Assembly (NCBI GenBank): GCA_900317345.1
Contig: ONGK01000008.1
Location: forward strand, 1 to 64,000
Length of the DNA stretch: 64,000 bases
Origin: an uncultured Bacteroidales bacterium
GTDB taxonomy: Bacteria; Bacteroidota; Bacteroidia; Bacteroidales; Paludibacteraceae
Direction: 5' to 3'
The number at the start of each line of letters is the position of its first letter. Position 1 is the stretch's first letter. The notes beneath the pieces were generated by a model that saw only the letters and a program-made list of their open reading frames with translations, made no database searches and was not told the DNA's origin. Shown piece by piece: positions 26,158-34,955 of the stretch. The position numbers and the translations under genes were made by a program.

Positions 26158-26664
26158 ATGACAAACGAAGAGATTGAATCGCGTGCACAGCGAGCGACGG
26201 AGTTATTCAAACAAGGATACAATTGCTCGCAAGCGGTTTTTACGGCATGTGCAGACCTATATGGTATCAATGACGAGCAACTGGCGTTGCGGCTCTCTGC
26301 CTCATTCGGCGGCGGCATAGGTCGCATGAGATTGGTATGCGGTGCAGCAAGCGGAATGTTCATGCTCGCAGGGCTTCATAACGGTTCATACACGCCGCAT
26401 GACAACAACGGCAAGATGGCCAACTATGCCTTTGTTCAGCAACTTGCAGGCAAATTCAAAGACACCTACGGCAGCCTTATTTGCGCAGAGTTGTTAGGAT
26501 TGGCGCCGAAAGGATCCACCTGCGCTGAATACCTGCCGGCAGACGCTCTCAGCCCAAAGCCGGAAGAGCGGACTCCGCAATATTACGAAAAGCGGCCATG
26601 TTCAGAGATGGTTGCCGAAGCAGTTAGAATATTTCTAAAAAACGCTAGTCCGAAAGAATTATGA
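26158..26664 (+). CDS. C_GCAxxG_C_C family protein
   Basis: 168 residues. The family is named for its conserved cysteines, all present: Cys23 in YNCSQAVF, Cys61 in the VCGAASG block, Cys109 in SLICAELLG and Cys148 in PCSEMV. A Gly-rich turn SFGGGIGRMRLVCGA precedes the second Cys. These proteins are soluble, probably redox- or metal-linked, and often found near thiol and electron-transfer genes; the molecular role is unknown. Here the gene leads the transcription unit and overlaps cysK by 4 bp (ATGA), which links it with cysteine synthesis. Confidence 0.85.
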   Translation: MTNEEIESRAQRATELFKQGYNCSQAVFTACADLYGINDEQLALRLSASFGGGIGRMRLVCGAASGMFMLAGLHNGSYTPHDNNGKMANYAFVQQLAGKFKDTYGSLICAELLGLAPKGSTCAEYLPADALSPKPEERTPQYYEKRPCSEMVAEAVRIFLKNASPKEL

Positions 26665-27560
26665 TTGTCAAAGACCTAATTGAGCTTATCGGTCGTACTC
26701 CGATGCTAGAAATACCGACGGTCAACGCACGTCTTCTGCTCAAATTAGAGCGCTTCAATCCCGGCGGTAGTGTCAAGGATCGTACCGCCTTAGCCATGAT
26801 TGAGGATGCTGAGCGCCAAGGATTGCTACACCCGGGTGGCACGATTATCGAGCCCACGAGCGGAAACACAGGCGTAGGACTCGCTTGGATTGGTCGTTTG
26901 AAAGGCTATCGCGTCATTCTAACTATGCCGGACACGATGTCCGTCGAGCGTAGGAACCTACTCGCCGTGTACGGTGCAGAACTCATTCTCACACCCGGAG
27001 CACAAGGGATGAAAGGGGCTATTGCCAAAGCAGAAGAACTCAAAACATCCACACCGAATAGTATCATTCTGGGTCAGTTCACCAACCCTGCTAACCCGGC
27101 CATCCATTATGCCACAACCGGACAAGAGATTTGGAACGACACGGAAGGAAATGTGGATGTCTTTATCGCAGGCGTCGGCACAGGAGGAACAGTGAGCGGA
27201 GTTGGGCGTGCTCTCAAGGAACATAGCCTCGCAGTAGAAATCATCGCCGTAGAACCGGCATCTTCGCCCGTTCTATCCGGAGGAGAACCCGGGGCACATA
27301 AGATTCAAGGTATCGGCGCTGGTTTCATTCCGGATACATATCAAAGCGGCTATATTGACCGCGTGCTGACTGTCACTAATGAGGATGCTTTAGCCGCGGC
27401 CAAACTACTGGCAACGCAATATGGTCTGCTCGTCGGAATATCGTCCGGCTGCGCTTTCCATGCCGCCATGCAATTAGCACAACAGCCCGAATATGCCGGA
27501 CGTACCATCGTAGCACTCCTGCCTGACACAGGAGAACGCTATCTATCTGTGCTCAACTAA
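26661..27560 (+). CDS. cysK: Cysteine synthase (O-acetylserine sulfhydrylase)
   Basis: 299 residues. A PLP enzyme that makes L-cysteine from O-acetyl-L-serine and sulfide in the cytoplasm. The PLP lysine is Lys39 in NPGGSVKDR; the substrate loop is PTSGNTGVGLA (about 65-75); the phosphate-binding loop is GVGTGGTVSGVGRAL (about 173-187); the C-terminal SSGCAFHAA region holds the Ser that contacts the pyridine nitrogen. Slightly shorter than typical CysK (about 310-320). It overlaps the preceding gene by 4 bp and is followed after 35 bp by serine acetyltransferase, so the two-step pathway is encoded together. Confidence 0.95.
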   Translation: MIVKDLIELIGRTPMLEIPTVNARLLLKLERFNPGGSVKDRTALAMIEDAERQGLLHPGGTIIEPTSGNTGVGLAWIGRLKGYRVILTMPDTMSVERRNLLAVYGAELILTPGAQGMKGAIAKAEELKTSTPNSIILGQFTNPANPAIHYATTGQEIWNDTEGNVDVFIAGVGTGGTVSGVGRALKEHSLAVEIIAVEPASSPVLSGGEPGAHKIQGIGAGFIPDTYQSGYIDRVLTVTNEDALAAAKLLATQYGLLVGISSGCAFHAAMQLAQQPEYAGRTIVALLPDTGERYLSVLN

Positions 27561-27595
27561 ATAGCAAATCGTACATTGTAAACCGTAAATTGTAA

Positions 27596-28300
27596 ATGGA
27601 TTTTACTCCCAACATAGCCCATCTCAAGCAACTTGTTTTGCATCTGCAAGGCGAGATTTTTCCTGACTATTATCCCGCGGTTGAGCGTCCTAAAGGTCTC
27701 TACCTGCCGGACGAATTCTGGGCACAGATACCTGAGATTACACGCCTCATCAATACCGATGTGGATGCTGTGCTGCATAATGACCCTGCGGTGACTGATA
27801 GAGGGGAAGTGATTCTCTCTTACCCCCTTCAATACGCAATGATTCATTACCGCGCAGCGCACGCGCTGTACCAATTAGGCGTACCGCGTCTCCCACGTAT
27901 GTTGACCGAGTTGGCACATAGCCGCACAGGTATTGACATCCATCCGGCAGCAAAGATAGGCGAGTATTTCTGCATCGACCACGGAACGGGTGTCGTCATT
28001 GGCGAAACGGCTATCATCGGTTCGCATGTAGTGCTCTATCAAGGCGTGACGCTTGGCGCAAAGAACTTCGAGTATGACGACCAAGGAAGACCTATCGACG
28101 TGCCGCGTCACCCGATACTCGAGGACCGCGTAACCGTCTATTCGAACACCTCTATTCTTGGTCGCATTCGTATTGGCCACGATACTATCATTGGCGGTAA
28201 CGTCTGGCTCACCCAAGACGTCCCCGCCAATTCCCTCGTTCTCCAGTCCACACCGGAGATTAAACTACTTAACCGTAAATCGTCAAATCATCAGTTATGA
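27596..28300 (+). CDS. cysE: Serine O-acetyltransferase
   Basis: 234 residues. Transfers acetyl from acetyl-CoA to L-serine, giving the substrate of CysK. The helical N-terminal part (to about 115) is short compared with many Bacteroidales enzymes. The left-handed beta-helix of hexapeptide repeats carries HSRTGIDIHPAAKIGEYFCI, DHGTGVVIGETAIIGSHVVL and YQGVTLGA, with the catalytic His in IDHGTG. The last residues (KLLNRKSSNHQL) are encoded by AACCGTAAATCGTCAAATC, which looks like the short repeats common between genes here, so the natural tail may have been replaced. It overlaps lpd by 4 bp (ATGA). Confidence 0.93.
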   Translation: MDFTPNIAHLKQLVLHLQGEIFPDYYPAVERPKGLYLPDEFWAQIPEITRLINTDVDAVLHNDPAVTDRGEVILSYPLQYAMIHYRAAHALYQLGVPRLPRMLTELAHSRTGIDIHPAAKIGEYFCIDHGTGVVIGETAIIGSHVVLYQGVTLGAKNFEYDDQGRPIDVPRHPILEDRVTVYSNTSILGRIRIGHDTIIGGNVWLTQDVPANSLVLQSTPEIKLLNRKSSNHQL

Positions 28301-29637
28301 ATAGATATTTTTTAGCAATCATTGGTGGAGGGCCGGCCGGCTATACAGCAGCGGAGAAAGCATCTAAAGCCGGCAAAGAGGTTATCCTGTTTGAACAAAA
28401 CGCCCTCGGTGGCACTTGTCTAAATGTAGGTTGTATTCCGACCAAATCGCTGCTATACGGAGCAAAGCAGTATTATAACGCCACACATGCTGCCAAATAC
28501 GGTGTGACTGCAGAGAACGTAGCCTTTGACTACGCCGCGATGCAGAAGCGTAAGACGATTGTAGTGCGCAAACTTGTTGCAGGCATCAAGCAGCGCCTCA
28601 ACAACGAATATTGTACCGTCATATCCGGTACAGCAGCGGTGGCGTGCCGCACCGATGAATTCGTCTCGATTACTTGTAATGGTGAGACCTACGAGGCGGA
28701 GAATCTGCTCATCTGTACTGGTTCAACGAATTTCGTGCCTCCCATTCCGGGGATCAAAGACAATCCCGTTGTGTGGGACAGCACCGATGCTCTGGCTGCA
28801 ACAGAACTACCAAAGTCAATGATCATCATCGGCGGAGGCGTTATCGGCATGGAGTTCGCCACGCTGTATCATGAATTAGGCGTACATGTGACGGTCATCG
28901 AAGCCTTACCGAATATCTTGCCGAACCTTGATCAGGATGTTGTGGCAGTTCTGCTTGACAAATACCGCAAAGCGGGGATTAATATCCTCACCTCCACCAA
29001 AGTAGAATCGCTTGATGGCGGTAAAGTAACCGCTAACGGTGAAGTGTATGAGGCAGAGAAAGTGCTTGTTAGTGTAGGAAGAAGAGCAAATCTGCAAGGT
29101 CTTGAAGCCCTGAATGACCTTGAACTGAATCGCGGTGCGATTGTCATTGATGATTTTTGCAAGACAAATCTGCCAAACGTATATGCGTGCGGCGATGTAA
29201 CCGGTAAAATCATGCTTGCGCATGTGGCGGCACGTCAAGCGGAAGTGATGGTTGGTCGGCTGCTCAAACAGATCCCTTTGCAGCGTATCGCATACAATGC
29301 CATTCCATCGGTCGTATATACAAACCCGGAGATAGCAACCGTAGGCATTACGGAGCAGCAGGCCGAGTCGATGTCCATCCCTGTGGAGGTGCACAAACTG
29401 CCGATGACATTCTCCGGCCGGTTCATGGCAGAGAACGAAGGCGAAACGGGTCTGTGCAAAATGATAGTCGATGCGAAGAACCACTCGATATTGGGTGTTC
29501 ATTGTATTGGCAATCCGTGCTCGGAATTCATTTCCGCTGCCTCTTTTGCCGTTCGAAATGGGTATACAGTACCGGAAATGCAACAAGTGGTCTTCCCGCA
29601 TCCTACAGTAAGCGAAATTCTCCACGAAATACTTTAA
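28297..29637 (+). CDS. lpdA: Dihydrolipoyl dehydrogenase
   Basis: 446 residues. FAD-dependent disulfide oxidoreductase that reoxidises dihydrolipoamide, using NAD+. The FAD motif is GGGPAGYTA (10-18); the redox disulfide is GGTCLNVGCIPTK (Cys41, Cys46); the NAD motif is IIIGGGVIGMEFA; the second FAD contact is VYACGDVTG; and the C-terminal active-site base is in FPHPTVSEIL. No E1 or E2 subunits are nearby, so it may serve a dispersed 2-oxoacid dehydrogenase or glycine cleavage system. It is co-transcribed with cysE through a 4-bp overlap. Confidence 0.93.
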   Translation: MNRYFLAIIGGGPAGYTAAEKASKAGKEVILFEQNALGGTCLNVGCIPTKSLLYGAKQYYNATHAAKYGVTAENVAFDYAAMQKRKTIVVRKLVAGIKQRLNNEYCTVISGTAAVACRTDEFVSITCNGETYEAENLLICTGSTNFVPPIPGIKDNPVVWDSTDALAATELPKSMIIIGGGVIGMEFATLYHELGVHVTVIEALPNILPNLDQDVVAVLLDKYRKAGINILTSTKVESLDGGKVTANGEVYEAEKVLVSVGRRANLQGLEALNDLELNRGAIVIDDFCKTNLPNVYACGDVTGKIMLAHVAARQAEVMVGRLLKQIPLQRIAYNAIPSVVYTNPEIATVGITEQQAESMSIPVEVHKLPMTFSGRFMAENEGETGLCKMIVDAKNHSILGVHCIGNPCSEFISAASFAVRNGYTVPEMQQVVFPHPTVSEILHEIL

Positions 29638-29659
29638 CCTCTAATCCTTAATCTCTAAT

Positions 29660-30700
29660 ATGAAAAAACACTTATTCTTCCTTTTTGCGCTCCTCGTGAC
29701 AGCGCCTACGGCATGGACGGTTGATCAGACCTATTATGAGACTATCGATGGTACCACAGGAGCCACACTCCGTAACGAGCTTTGCAATATTACCCGCTTA
29801 GGTCCGCAAAACATGTCTTATGAAAAATTATGGACAGCTTATTACACCACCGACGTCTATCCGGAGGATTCCGTGGGTAAAGCAGGTAAGATTTGGGATA
29901 TGTATTCCAATGTACTCTTCACGCCCGGCAACCACCAGTGCGGCACCTATGCCCATGTAGGTTCTTGTTACAACCGCGAGCACTCGCTGCCAAAATCATG
30001 GTTCAATGAACAGCGTCCTGCATACTACGACCTAGGACATATTGTTCCGACGGATGGTAAAGTGAACGGCCAGCGCAGTAACTATGCCTTTGGCGAGTGC
30101 GCCAATGGTACGCGTCTGTCCTATGGCGATCATGTAGGCAAAGGGAAACTTGGTGCGTCCACTTTCCCTGGCTATTCTATCTCGGCCCAGGTCTTCGAGC
30201 CGGACGATGAATACAAGGGCGATTTCGCACGTATGTACATGTACATGCGCGTTCGATACAAGGATATGGACATGACCAACGACCATGGTCATTGGATGTT
30301 CAACGATAACGATGTGAACTTCGGCTTTACCTATTACGCGGTGGATCTGCTCATGAAATGGCATCGTCAGGACCCTGTATCAAAAAAAGAAGTGGACCGC
30401 AATAACGGAATGGATAGTGTGCAGGGCAACCGAAACCCCTTCATCGACTACCCCATATTGGCGGAGTTTTTATGGGGCAATAAGTTATATACTCACCACT
30501 TCTCGTTTGAAAATGCGATAGCATCGTTTGATCCGGAATTCATCCTCGGTGTCAGCGATGGTTGGAAGGAAACACCTGAAGATATCAACGACACGAATGC
30601 CGATATCAACCATACTGCCTCGAAACAACTCAAAGACGGGCAGTTATATCTCATTATAGGAGAAGCCGTTTACACAGCGACCGGACAACGCATCCGATAA
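29660..30700 (+). CDS. Secreted endonuclease I family nuclease with C-terminal tag
   Basis: 346 residues. Signal peptide MKKHLFFLFALLVTAPTAW. The nuclease domain (about 30-300) has the beta-beta-alpha-metal core NREHSLPKSWF (His108 as likely general base), GHIVPTDGKVNGQRSNYAFGE with the metal-binding Asn and catalytic Arg, and a Tyr-rich ARMYMYMRVRY helix. The family cleaves DNA non-specifically in the periplasm or outside the cell; nutrient or biofilm-DNA degradation is inferred. The C-terminus QLKDGQLYLIIGEAVYTATG is the shared tag, pointing to export across the outer membrane. It starts 22 bp after lpdA across CTCTAATCCTTAATCTCTAA, a short direct-repeat spacer. It converges with the LytTR gene. 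Confidence 0.88.
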   Translation: MKKHLFFLFALLVTAPTAWTVDQTYYETIDGTTGATLRNELCNITRLGPQNMSYEKLWTAYYTTDVYPEDSVGKAGKIWDMYSNVLFTPGNHQCGTYAHVGSCYNREHSLPKSWFNEQRPAYYDLGHIVPTDGKVNGQRSNYAFGECANGTRLSYGDHVGKGKLGASTFPGYSISAQVFEPDDEYKGDFARMYMYMRVRYKDMDMTNDHGHWMFNDNDVNFGFTYYAVDLLMKWHRQDPVSKKEVDRNNGMDSVQGNRNPFIDYPILAEFLWGNKLYTHHFSFENAIASFDPEFILGVSDGWKETPEDINDTNADINHTASKQLKDGQLYLIIGEAVYTATGQRIR

Positions 30701-30713
30701 AATACATTTATCA

Positions 30714-31508
30714 TCAGAGCATCTTGCTCAATTGCTCGTAGTATTTCGGAGAAACCGGTACAGGACGATTGCTGTCAACGTCAAGCTCAGCTTGAATAAA
30801 GCCTTCTTTATCACGACGGAGCACTGCGACATGCCTCGGATTGACAAAATATGAACGTTGGCAGCGAATTATTCCATGACGGGCCATTAGGTCTTCTATA
30901 CCTCGCATAGACTGACGAAGTAAATATTCTTTATGCGTGTTTCCTTCCATATAATGGATAGACACGTAGTTTTCTTGCGCCTTGATATATAGAATCACAT
31001 CATGAGCGATTACGAGTTTAAGACGTCCAGTGCTATCAGCAAATCGCACCAAATTTTCCTCTGCCATTTCTTCCTCGTCAGGACGAATCAGAGCAAAAAG
31101 AATCGCAAAAATAATATATGGATAACAGAGGGTCGCAACGGAGAGTTGAAAACATTTAGCAAATGCAGGAAAATATCCATAAGTGCCGTATATAAGAGCC
31201 ATATAAAGCGCAGCAAAGCAGGAGAACACAAACACTTCTGCGAACGACCATAGAGAGTATTGCCACCAGCTTATTTTGTGGTGCTTAGCAACCACTACCA
31301 TCACGATACGAGAGATTCCAACCACTCCTATTAGAATGCTGGTAAGCATAAGCGTATTAAAAACAACCATCCCGGTGCCAGTATCAAGAAACTCTATAAT
31401 CCATCGGCTTTCATAAATCAAAATAAAGCCTAGAAAAAACACCGGCATCCCCAAAACATGAAGGAGGAGGGTGGCCAACGAACACAAAGAAGAAGGTACT
31501 TTATTCAT
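30714..31508 (-). CDS. LytTR-domain transcriptional regulator with membrane N-terminus
   Basis: 264 residues. Four hydrophobic segments (about 11-32, 47-73, 83-107 and 120-140) anchor it in the inner membrane. The C-terminal ~110 residues form a LytTR DNA-binding domain: LVIAHDVILYIKAQENYVSIHYMEG, LLRQSMRGIEDLMARHGIIRCQRSYFVNP and the ending PVSPKYYEQL. No receiver domain is present, so it is not a classic two-component regulator; membrane-tethered LytTR proteins sense signals through their membrane part. A weak -7-like TAATTTTG lies upstream on the minus strand (31534-31541) without a good -33. It is divergent from a 31-residue membrane peptide and an SGNH-like gene, which may be its targets. 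Confidence 0.87.
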   Translation of the reverse strand: MNKVPSSLCSLATLLLHVLGMPVFFLGFILIYESRWIIEFLDTGTGMVVFNTLMLTSILIGVVGISRIVMVVVAKHHKISWWQYSLWSFAEVFVFSCFAALYMALIYGTYGYFPAFAKCFQLSVATLCYPYIIFAILFALIRPDEEEMAEENLVRFADSTGRLKLVIAHDVILYIKAQENYVSIHYMEGNTHKEYLLRQSMRGIEDLMARHGIIRCQRSYFVNPRHVAVLRRDKEGFIQAELDVDSNRPVPVSPKYYEQLSKML

Positions 31509-31628
31509 AATTTAGCATAATATTTTAGTGTGACAAAATTAAGAACTATTAATTTTCGTCACTATATACACATTTTAAACTTCAATTCTCTAGTTTTAAT
31601 CATATTTATTTATCCCTCATCACAATTG

Positions 31629-31660
31629 TTTGCTGTGGTGCTCGAAAAGCAGTAATTTTG
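31629..31660 (+). promoter_or_regulatory. Promoter of the 31-residue peptide / SGNH-like unit
   Basis: TTTG, 20 nt, then TAATTTTG and C. The spacer lacks the CATAT element of most other promoters here. Confidence 0.7.
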
Positions 31661-31685
31661 CATCGTTTTTAAAACAAAATGCATT

Positions 31686-31781
31686 ATGAAAACTGTTAAA
31701 CGAATTGGATTTGACCTGTTGGTCGCACTATATTGTCTTCAATTACCTGCTATAGTGGCTTATTTAGTTATTAATTTATAA
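31686..31781 (+). CDS. 31-residue single-pass membrane peptide
   Basis: An ATG-to-TAA frame of 31 codons, 25 bp after a good promoter. The peptide starts MKTVKRIGFD (basic) and continues as one hydrophobic segment LLVALYCLQLPAIVAYLVI. It lies 14 bp before the SGNH-like gene, so the promoter must serve both, and it faces the membrane-bound LytTR regulator. It could be a leader peptide, a small inner-membrane protein or a toxin-like peptide; nothing decides among these. The coding call rests on promoter, position and the clear basic-then-hydrophobic pattern. Confidence 0.5.
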   Translation: MKTVKRIGFDLLVALYCLQLPAIVAYLVINL

Positions 31782-31795
31782 AATACTATCGACTT

Positions 31796-32293
31796 ATGGA
31801 CAAGACTATCATTATTCGCCCCGAAAGCGGTTTAGCGTACGACTGGAAAGCTATCGCTATTGATCCGAGTGGCCATCACGAGCCCCAAATCGATTTAGTC
31901 GCATACAAAGCACTTTATATTAATAAGATTGCCCAGGCGCGCGCATGTGGACAAGAACCCGTGCTGGTTAGTTTGCCTATTATTGACGAGAACCGTTATT
32001 TCGCATGCATCACACATGGCATGAGTATGCAAGAGCGCAAAAACATCCTCTATTGGTTGGGGGGCCAAACCGAGCGGCTTCGCAATATTCACGAGTTGTA
32101 TAATCTCGCTCTATTTCGGCTTGCATCACTCCAGTGTATTCATATCGTTGATATCACGTCGCCTATGCTTGCTCATCCTCATTATGATGAACTACTGGAG
32201 CAAGACGGTGTAACGCTCTCCCCCGAAGGGGAGGCGTTAGTCAACGATGAGTTAGCGTCTCTTAGCAGCCGCCTTAGCGTTCTCGCGAGCTAA
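31796..32293 (+). CDS. Degenerate SGNH/GDSL hydrolase-like protein
   Basis: 165 residues, no signal peptide. The middle and C-terminal parts resemble the second half of SGNH hydrolases: ARACGQEPVLVSLPIIDENRYF (block III position), a helix with NIHELYNLALFRLA, CIHIVDITSP and LEQDGVTLSPEGEALV. In active enzymes the last motif reads D-G-x-H; here His is Thr, and no GDS nucleophile block is visible, so the protein is probably inactive as an esterase. The N-terminus (MDKTIIIRPESGLAYDWKAIAID) is not recognised. It overlaps yidC tail to tail by 42 bp. Confidence 0.5.
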   Translation: MDKTIIIRPESGLAYDWKAIAIDPSGHHEPQIDLVAYKALYINKIAQARACGQEPVLVSLPIIDENRYFACITHGMSMQERKNILYWLGGQTERLRNIHELYNLALFRLASLQCIHIVDITSPMLAHPHYDELLEQDGVTLSPEGEALVNDELASLSSRLSVLAS

Positions 32294-34159
32294 GCGTTGC
32301 TGTTCACGCTGCATCGCTTCCAAGCGAGCCATGAAGCCGGATTTAGGTTTGCCGGCTTTTTTCTTTTTATTCTCTTCAATCTCTTTGAGCATTTTCTCAT
32401 CATCCAGCGTCCAACGGAAAATCATGGTTTGCAAAATGGTGATAAAGAGCGAAACGAGGTAGTAGTAACTCAAGCCCGCAGCATAATCATTGAAAATGAA
32501 GAGGAACATAAGCGGCATCGCGTACATCATGTACTTCATGAACTTCATATTCGGGTCAGTTGCCTGCGACTGCATAGTGATATAGGTGTAACCAATGTTA
32601 CAGATGGTCATCAGCAAGCAGAACAGCGAAAGGTGGTCACCCAGCAGCGGGATATTAAATCCCCAGTGGAAGACAGCATCGTAGGTAGAGAGATCATCTG
32701 CCCATAGCAAGGACTTGCCACGCAACTCGATAGCCGTTGGCAAGAACCAGAACATGGCCATCAAAACAGGGAACTGGAATAGCATCGGCAGACAACCGGA
32801 CATCGGACTCACACCTGCCTGTTGGTACAACTGCATCGTTGCCTGCTGACGCTCCTGCATTTTGTCGGCAGGATATTTCTCGTTAATCGCATCTATTTGC
32901 GGCTTGAGTGCACGCATCTTAGCGCTTGACTTATACGACACAAAGACAAACGGCAGAATGATAAGTTTGATAACGATGGTCATAAGCAAAATCACAATGC
33001 CAATATGCAACCCCCAGCTGGTGAATAAGTCAAACATCGGAATAACCAGAATCGTATTAATCCAGCTGACAATTTTCCATCCAAGCGGCACCAGTTTGTT
33101 GAGATATAAGCGATTCTCCTTTTCCGCGCCCTCATCGTACGCTTTTAGTGTGTGATAATGGTTCGGACCACAATAGAAACGGAATCCGGTCGGGTTCTCA
33201 CCCTTCAAATCAAATGGTACGGAAGTGTGCGTCGTGTATTGCTTGATATACCCCGAGTGCTTGCCTTGCACCGTTGACTGGAACTGCGAGGACGAGAATG
33301 CATCGTCTGCTATTAACACAGTTGAAAAGAACTGATCCTTATAGCCAACCCATTTCACACGAGCTGACTCTTTGGCGTCATCATCTTTGCTTTCGCTAAG
33401 TTTCTCCATATCCCCACCTACGAGCATATATTGCAACTGTGCATATCGCTCCTCAAACTTTCGTCCTTGCTCTTGCTGAGGGATAAGTTGACGCCACTGC
33501 AATTCCAGCGAGTTGATATTCTGCGCCAACTCGGTCAGCATGTTATGCGGCTCGATGGACAGATGAACCATGTAGTTATCCGATAACTCATACACAAAGT
33601 CTAACCAAGCGTCCTCAGCACTTGTTGGAAGACGCATAATCACTTTGTTCGGCTGGTCGGTTTCAATAGGTTTAAAATAGAGGTTCGAGGTCTGCAAGAT
33701 ACGATTGTTCGCAGTGATAAGCGTCAAACCGAAATCCGCTTCATCTCCTCGGAACAAGCACAGCGGGTTAACAGTATCGCCCGATGCATGGTATTCAAGC
33801 AATTCTGCACGCGCAATACGTCCGCCTCGCGTTGAAAGTGTCAGACGGAGTTTCTCATTTTGCAATGTTACCCACTGATCTTCGCCCTGTGCTGCCGGCG
33901 CAAAAGTGCCATATGCAGCCTGTAAACGCTCTTGTTGCTGTTCAACAGAAACAATCTCTTTTTCCTCCGGCGCGCCTGCAACGAGCTGCAAACTATCGCT
34001 GATGCGCTGTGCTTCAGCAGCCATCATGCGCGCCATACTAATTGAATCCTGAATACGTTGACGCTCTACCAGTTGCTCCTTTGAGGGGCGTTGTATCCAT
34101 GAAAAACCAATAATAATTACGGCTATAATCAAAAAGCCAATCCAAGTGTTCTTATCCAT
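32252..34159 (-). CDS. yidC: Membrane protein insertase YidC
   Basis: 635 residues, within the range for Bacteroidota YidC. The protein inserts and folds inner-membrane proteins with or without SecYEG. An N-terminal membrane anchor (WIGFLIIAVIIIGFSW) is followed by a large periplasmic domain (about 70-350). The conserved insertase core comes next, with IVILLMTIVIKLIILPF, the cytoplasmic coiled hairpin (KMRALKPQIDAINEKYPADKMQERQQ), GCLPMLFQFPVLMAMFWFLP and later membrane segments. A basic C-terminal tail (about 595-635) probably contacts ribosomes. It is the last gene of the rimP-to-yidC run and overlaps the convergent SGNH-like gene by 42 bp. Confidence 0.96.
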   Translation of the reverse strand: MDKNTWIGFLIIAVIIIGFSWIQRPSKEQLVERQRIQDSISMARMMAAEAQRISDSLQLVAGAPEEKEIVSVEQQQERLQAAYGTFAPAAQGEDQWVTLQNEKLRLTLSTRGGRIARAELLEYHASGDTVNPLCLFRGDEADFGLTLITANNRILQTSNLYFKPIETDQPNKVIMRLPTSAEDAWLDFVYELSDNYMVHLSIEPHNMLTELAQNINSLELQWRQLIPQQEQGRKFEERYAQLQYMLVGGDMEKLSESKDDDAKESARVKWVGYKDQFFSTVLIADDAFSSSQFQSTVQGKHSGYIKQYTTHTSVPFDLKGENPTGFRFYCGPNHYHTLKAYDEGAEKENRLYLNKLVPLGWKIVSWINTILVIPMFDLFTSWGLHIGIVILLMTIVIKLIILPFVFVSYKSSAKMRALKPQIDAINEKYPADKMQERQQATMQLYQQAGVSPMSGCLPMLFQFPVLMAMFWFLPTAIELRGKSLLWADDLSTYDAVFHWGFNIPLLGDHLSLFCLLMTICNIGYTYITMQSQATDPNMKFMKYMMYAMPLMFLFIFNDYAAGLSYYYLVSLFITILQTMIFRWTLDDEKMLKEIEENKKKKAGKPKSGFMARLEAMQREQQRLARENAKAAAKRR

Positions 34160-34200
34160 TTATTTCTTTTTGTATGTTATATGTCTGCTTCAAGAATTGT

Positions 34201-34953
34201 CTATCTTCGTTTTAAGCGGCCGAACATCATTCCGATGTACAAACGCGGGCCGCTGGGGGTCATAAAATTACTCCACTTTACATCAGTTCCAAGGTTCGTC
34301 AAACCGCTACTGGTGCGGCCGAACGGAAGCATGTAGTCTATGCGAATCAATATTGCCATGTGATTGCCCAAATCAATCTCCAAACCAACGTAAGGGTCCA
34401 TGAAGAAGAAGGGCGTTTTAACATAAGATGCATTGTAGTTGGTCGTATCTCCAACCGATGTTTCCACCGGCACATAGCCAAGTGAGTCTGCAGGCACGAA
34501 GAGCCTTTTCATCGTTCCTCCGCCCACTGTCATACCAATCATAGGGCGCACCTTGCCCCAATCGGTGTAGAAGTCGCATAACGCGCCTCCCCACCCAGTC
34601 CGCACATTCGAGCCTGTATTCATTAATGGCATATGACTCACATGGCCTTCTGCTCCCAGATGGATATGGTTAATCAAATGGACACGCAGAGCGCCGCCAA
34701 ACCCATAGCAGAAACCAGCCTTTGGCAAGCCTTTCACATAATCATAACTGCCCAGACCGGTGTTACTGAAGACCTTCGTAGGGTCGTCGGAGAACAAGTA
34801 ACCGGCATGCAACATCATACCACCGGAGAAACCTGTGAATACCGGTGAGGCACTCCGTGTCTTTTTAGAATGGGTATCAGCAACCTCCTGCTCCTGGGCC
34901 ATTAGGCTCAAGGGCAAGAGAGTTAATACCAATATCACCAACTGTTTTCTCAT
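34201..34953 (-). CDS. Outer-membrane barrel-like protein
   Basis: 250 residues with signal peptide MRKQLVILVLTLLPLSLMAQ. The mature region begins with a basic linker, then alternating amphipathic strands with Gly and aromatic residues (GFSGGMMLHAGYLFSD, GFCYGFGGALRVHL, LGAEGHVSHM, PYVGLEIDLGNHMAILIRIDYMLPFG) and ends LYIGMMFGRLKRR. This fits a small barrel, although the basic C-terminus lacks the usual final Phe. It starts 2 bp after deoD, so it is co-transcribed. No specific function is recognised. Confidence 0.65.
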   Translation of the reverse strand: MRKQLVILVLTLLPLSLMAQEQEVADTHSKKTRSASPVFTGFSGGMMLHAGYLFSDDPTKVFSNTGLGSYDYVKGLPKAGFCYGFGGALRVHLINHIHLGAEGHVSHMPLMNTGSNVRTGWGGALCDFYTDWGKVRPMIGMTVGGGTMKRLFVPADSLGYVPVETSVGDTTNYNASYVKTPFFFMDPYVGLEIDLGNHMAILIRIDYMLPFGRTSSGLTNLGTDVKWSNFMTPSGPRLYIGMMFGRLKRR

Positions 34954-34955
34954 TA

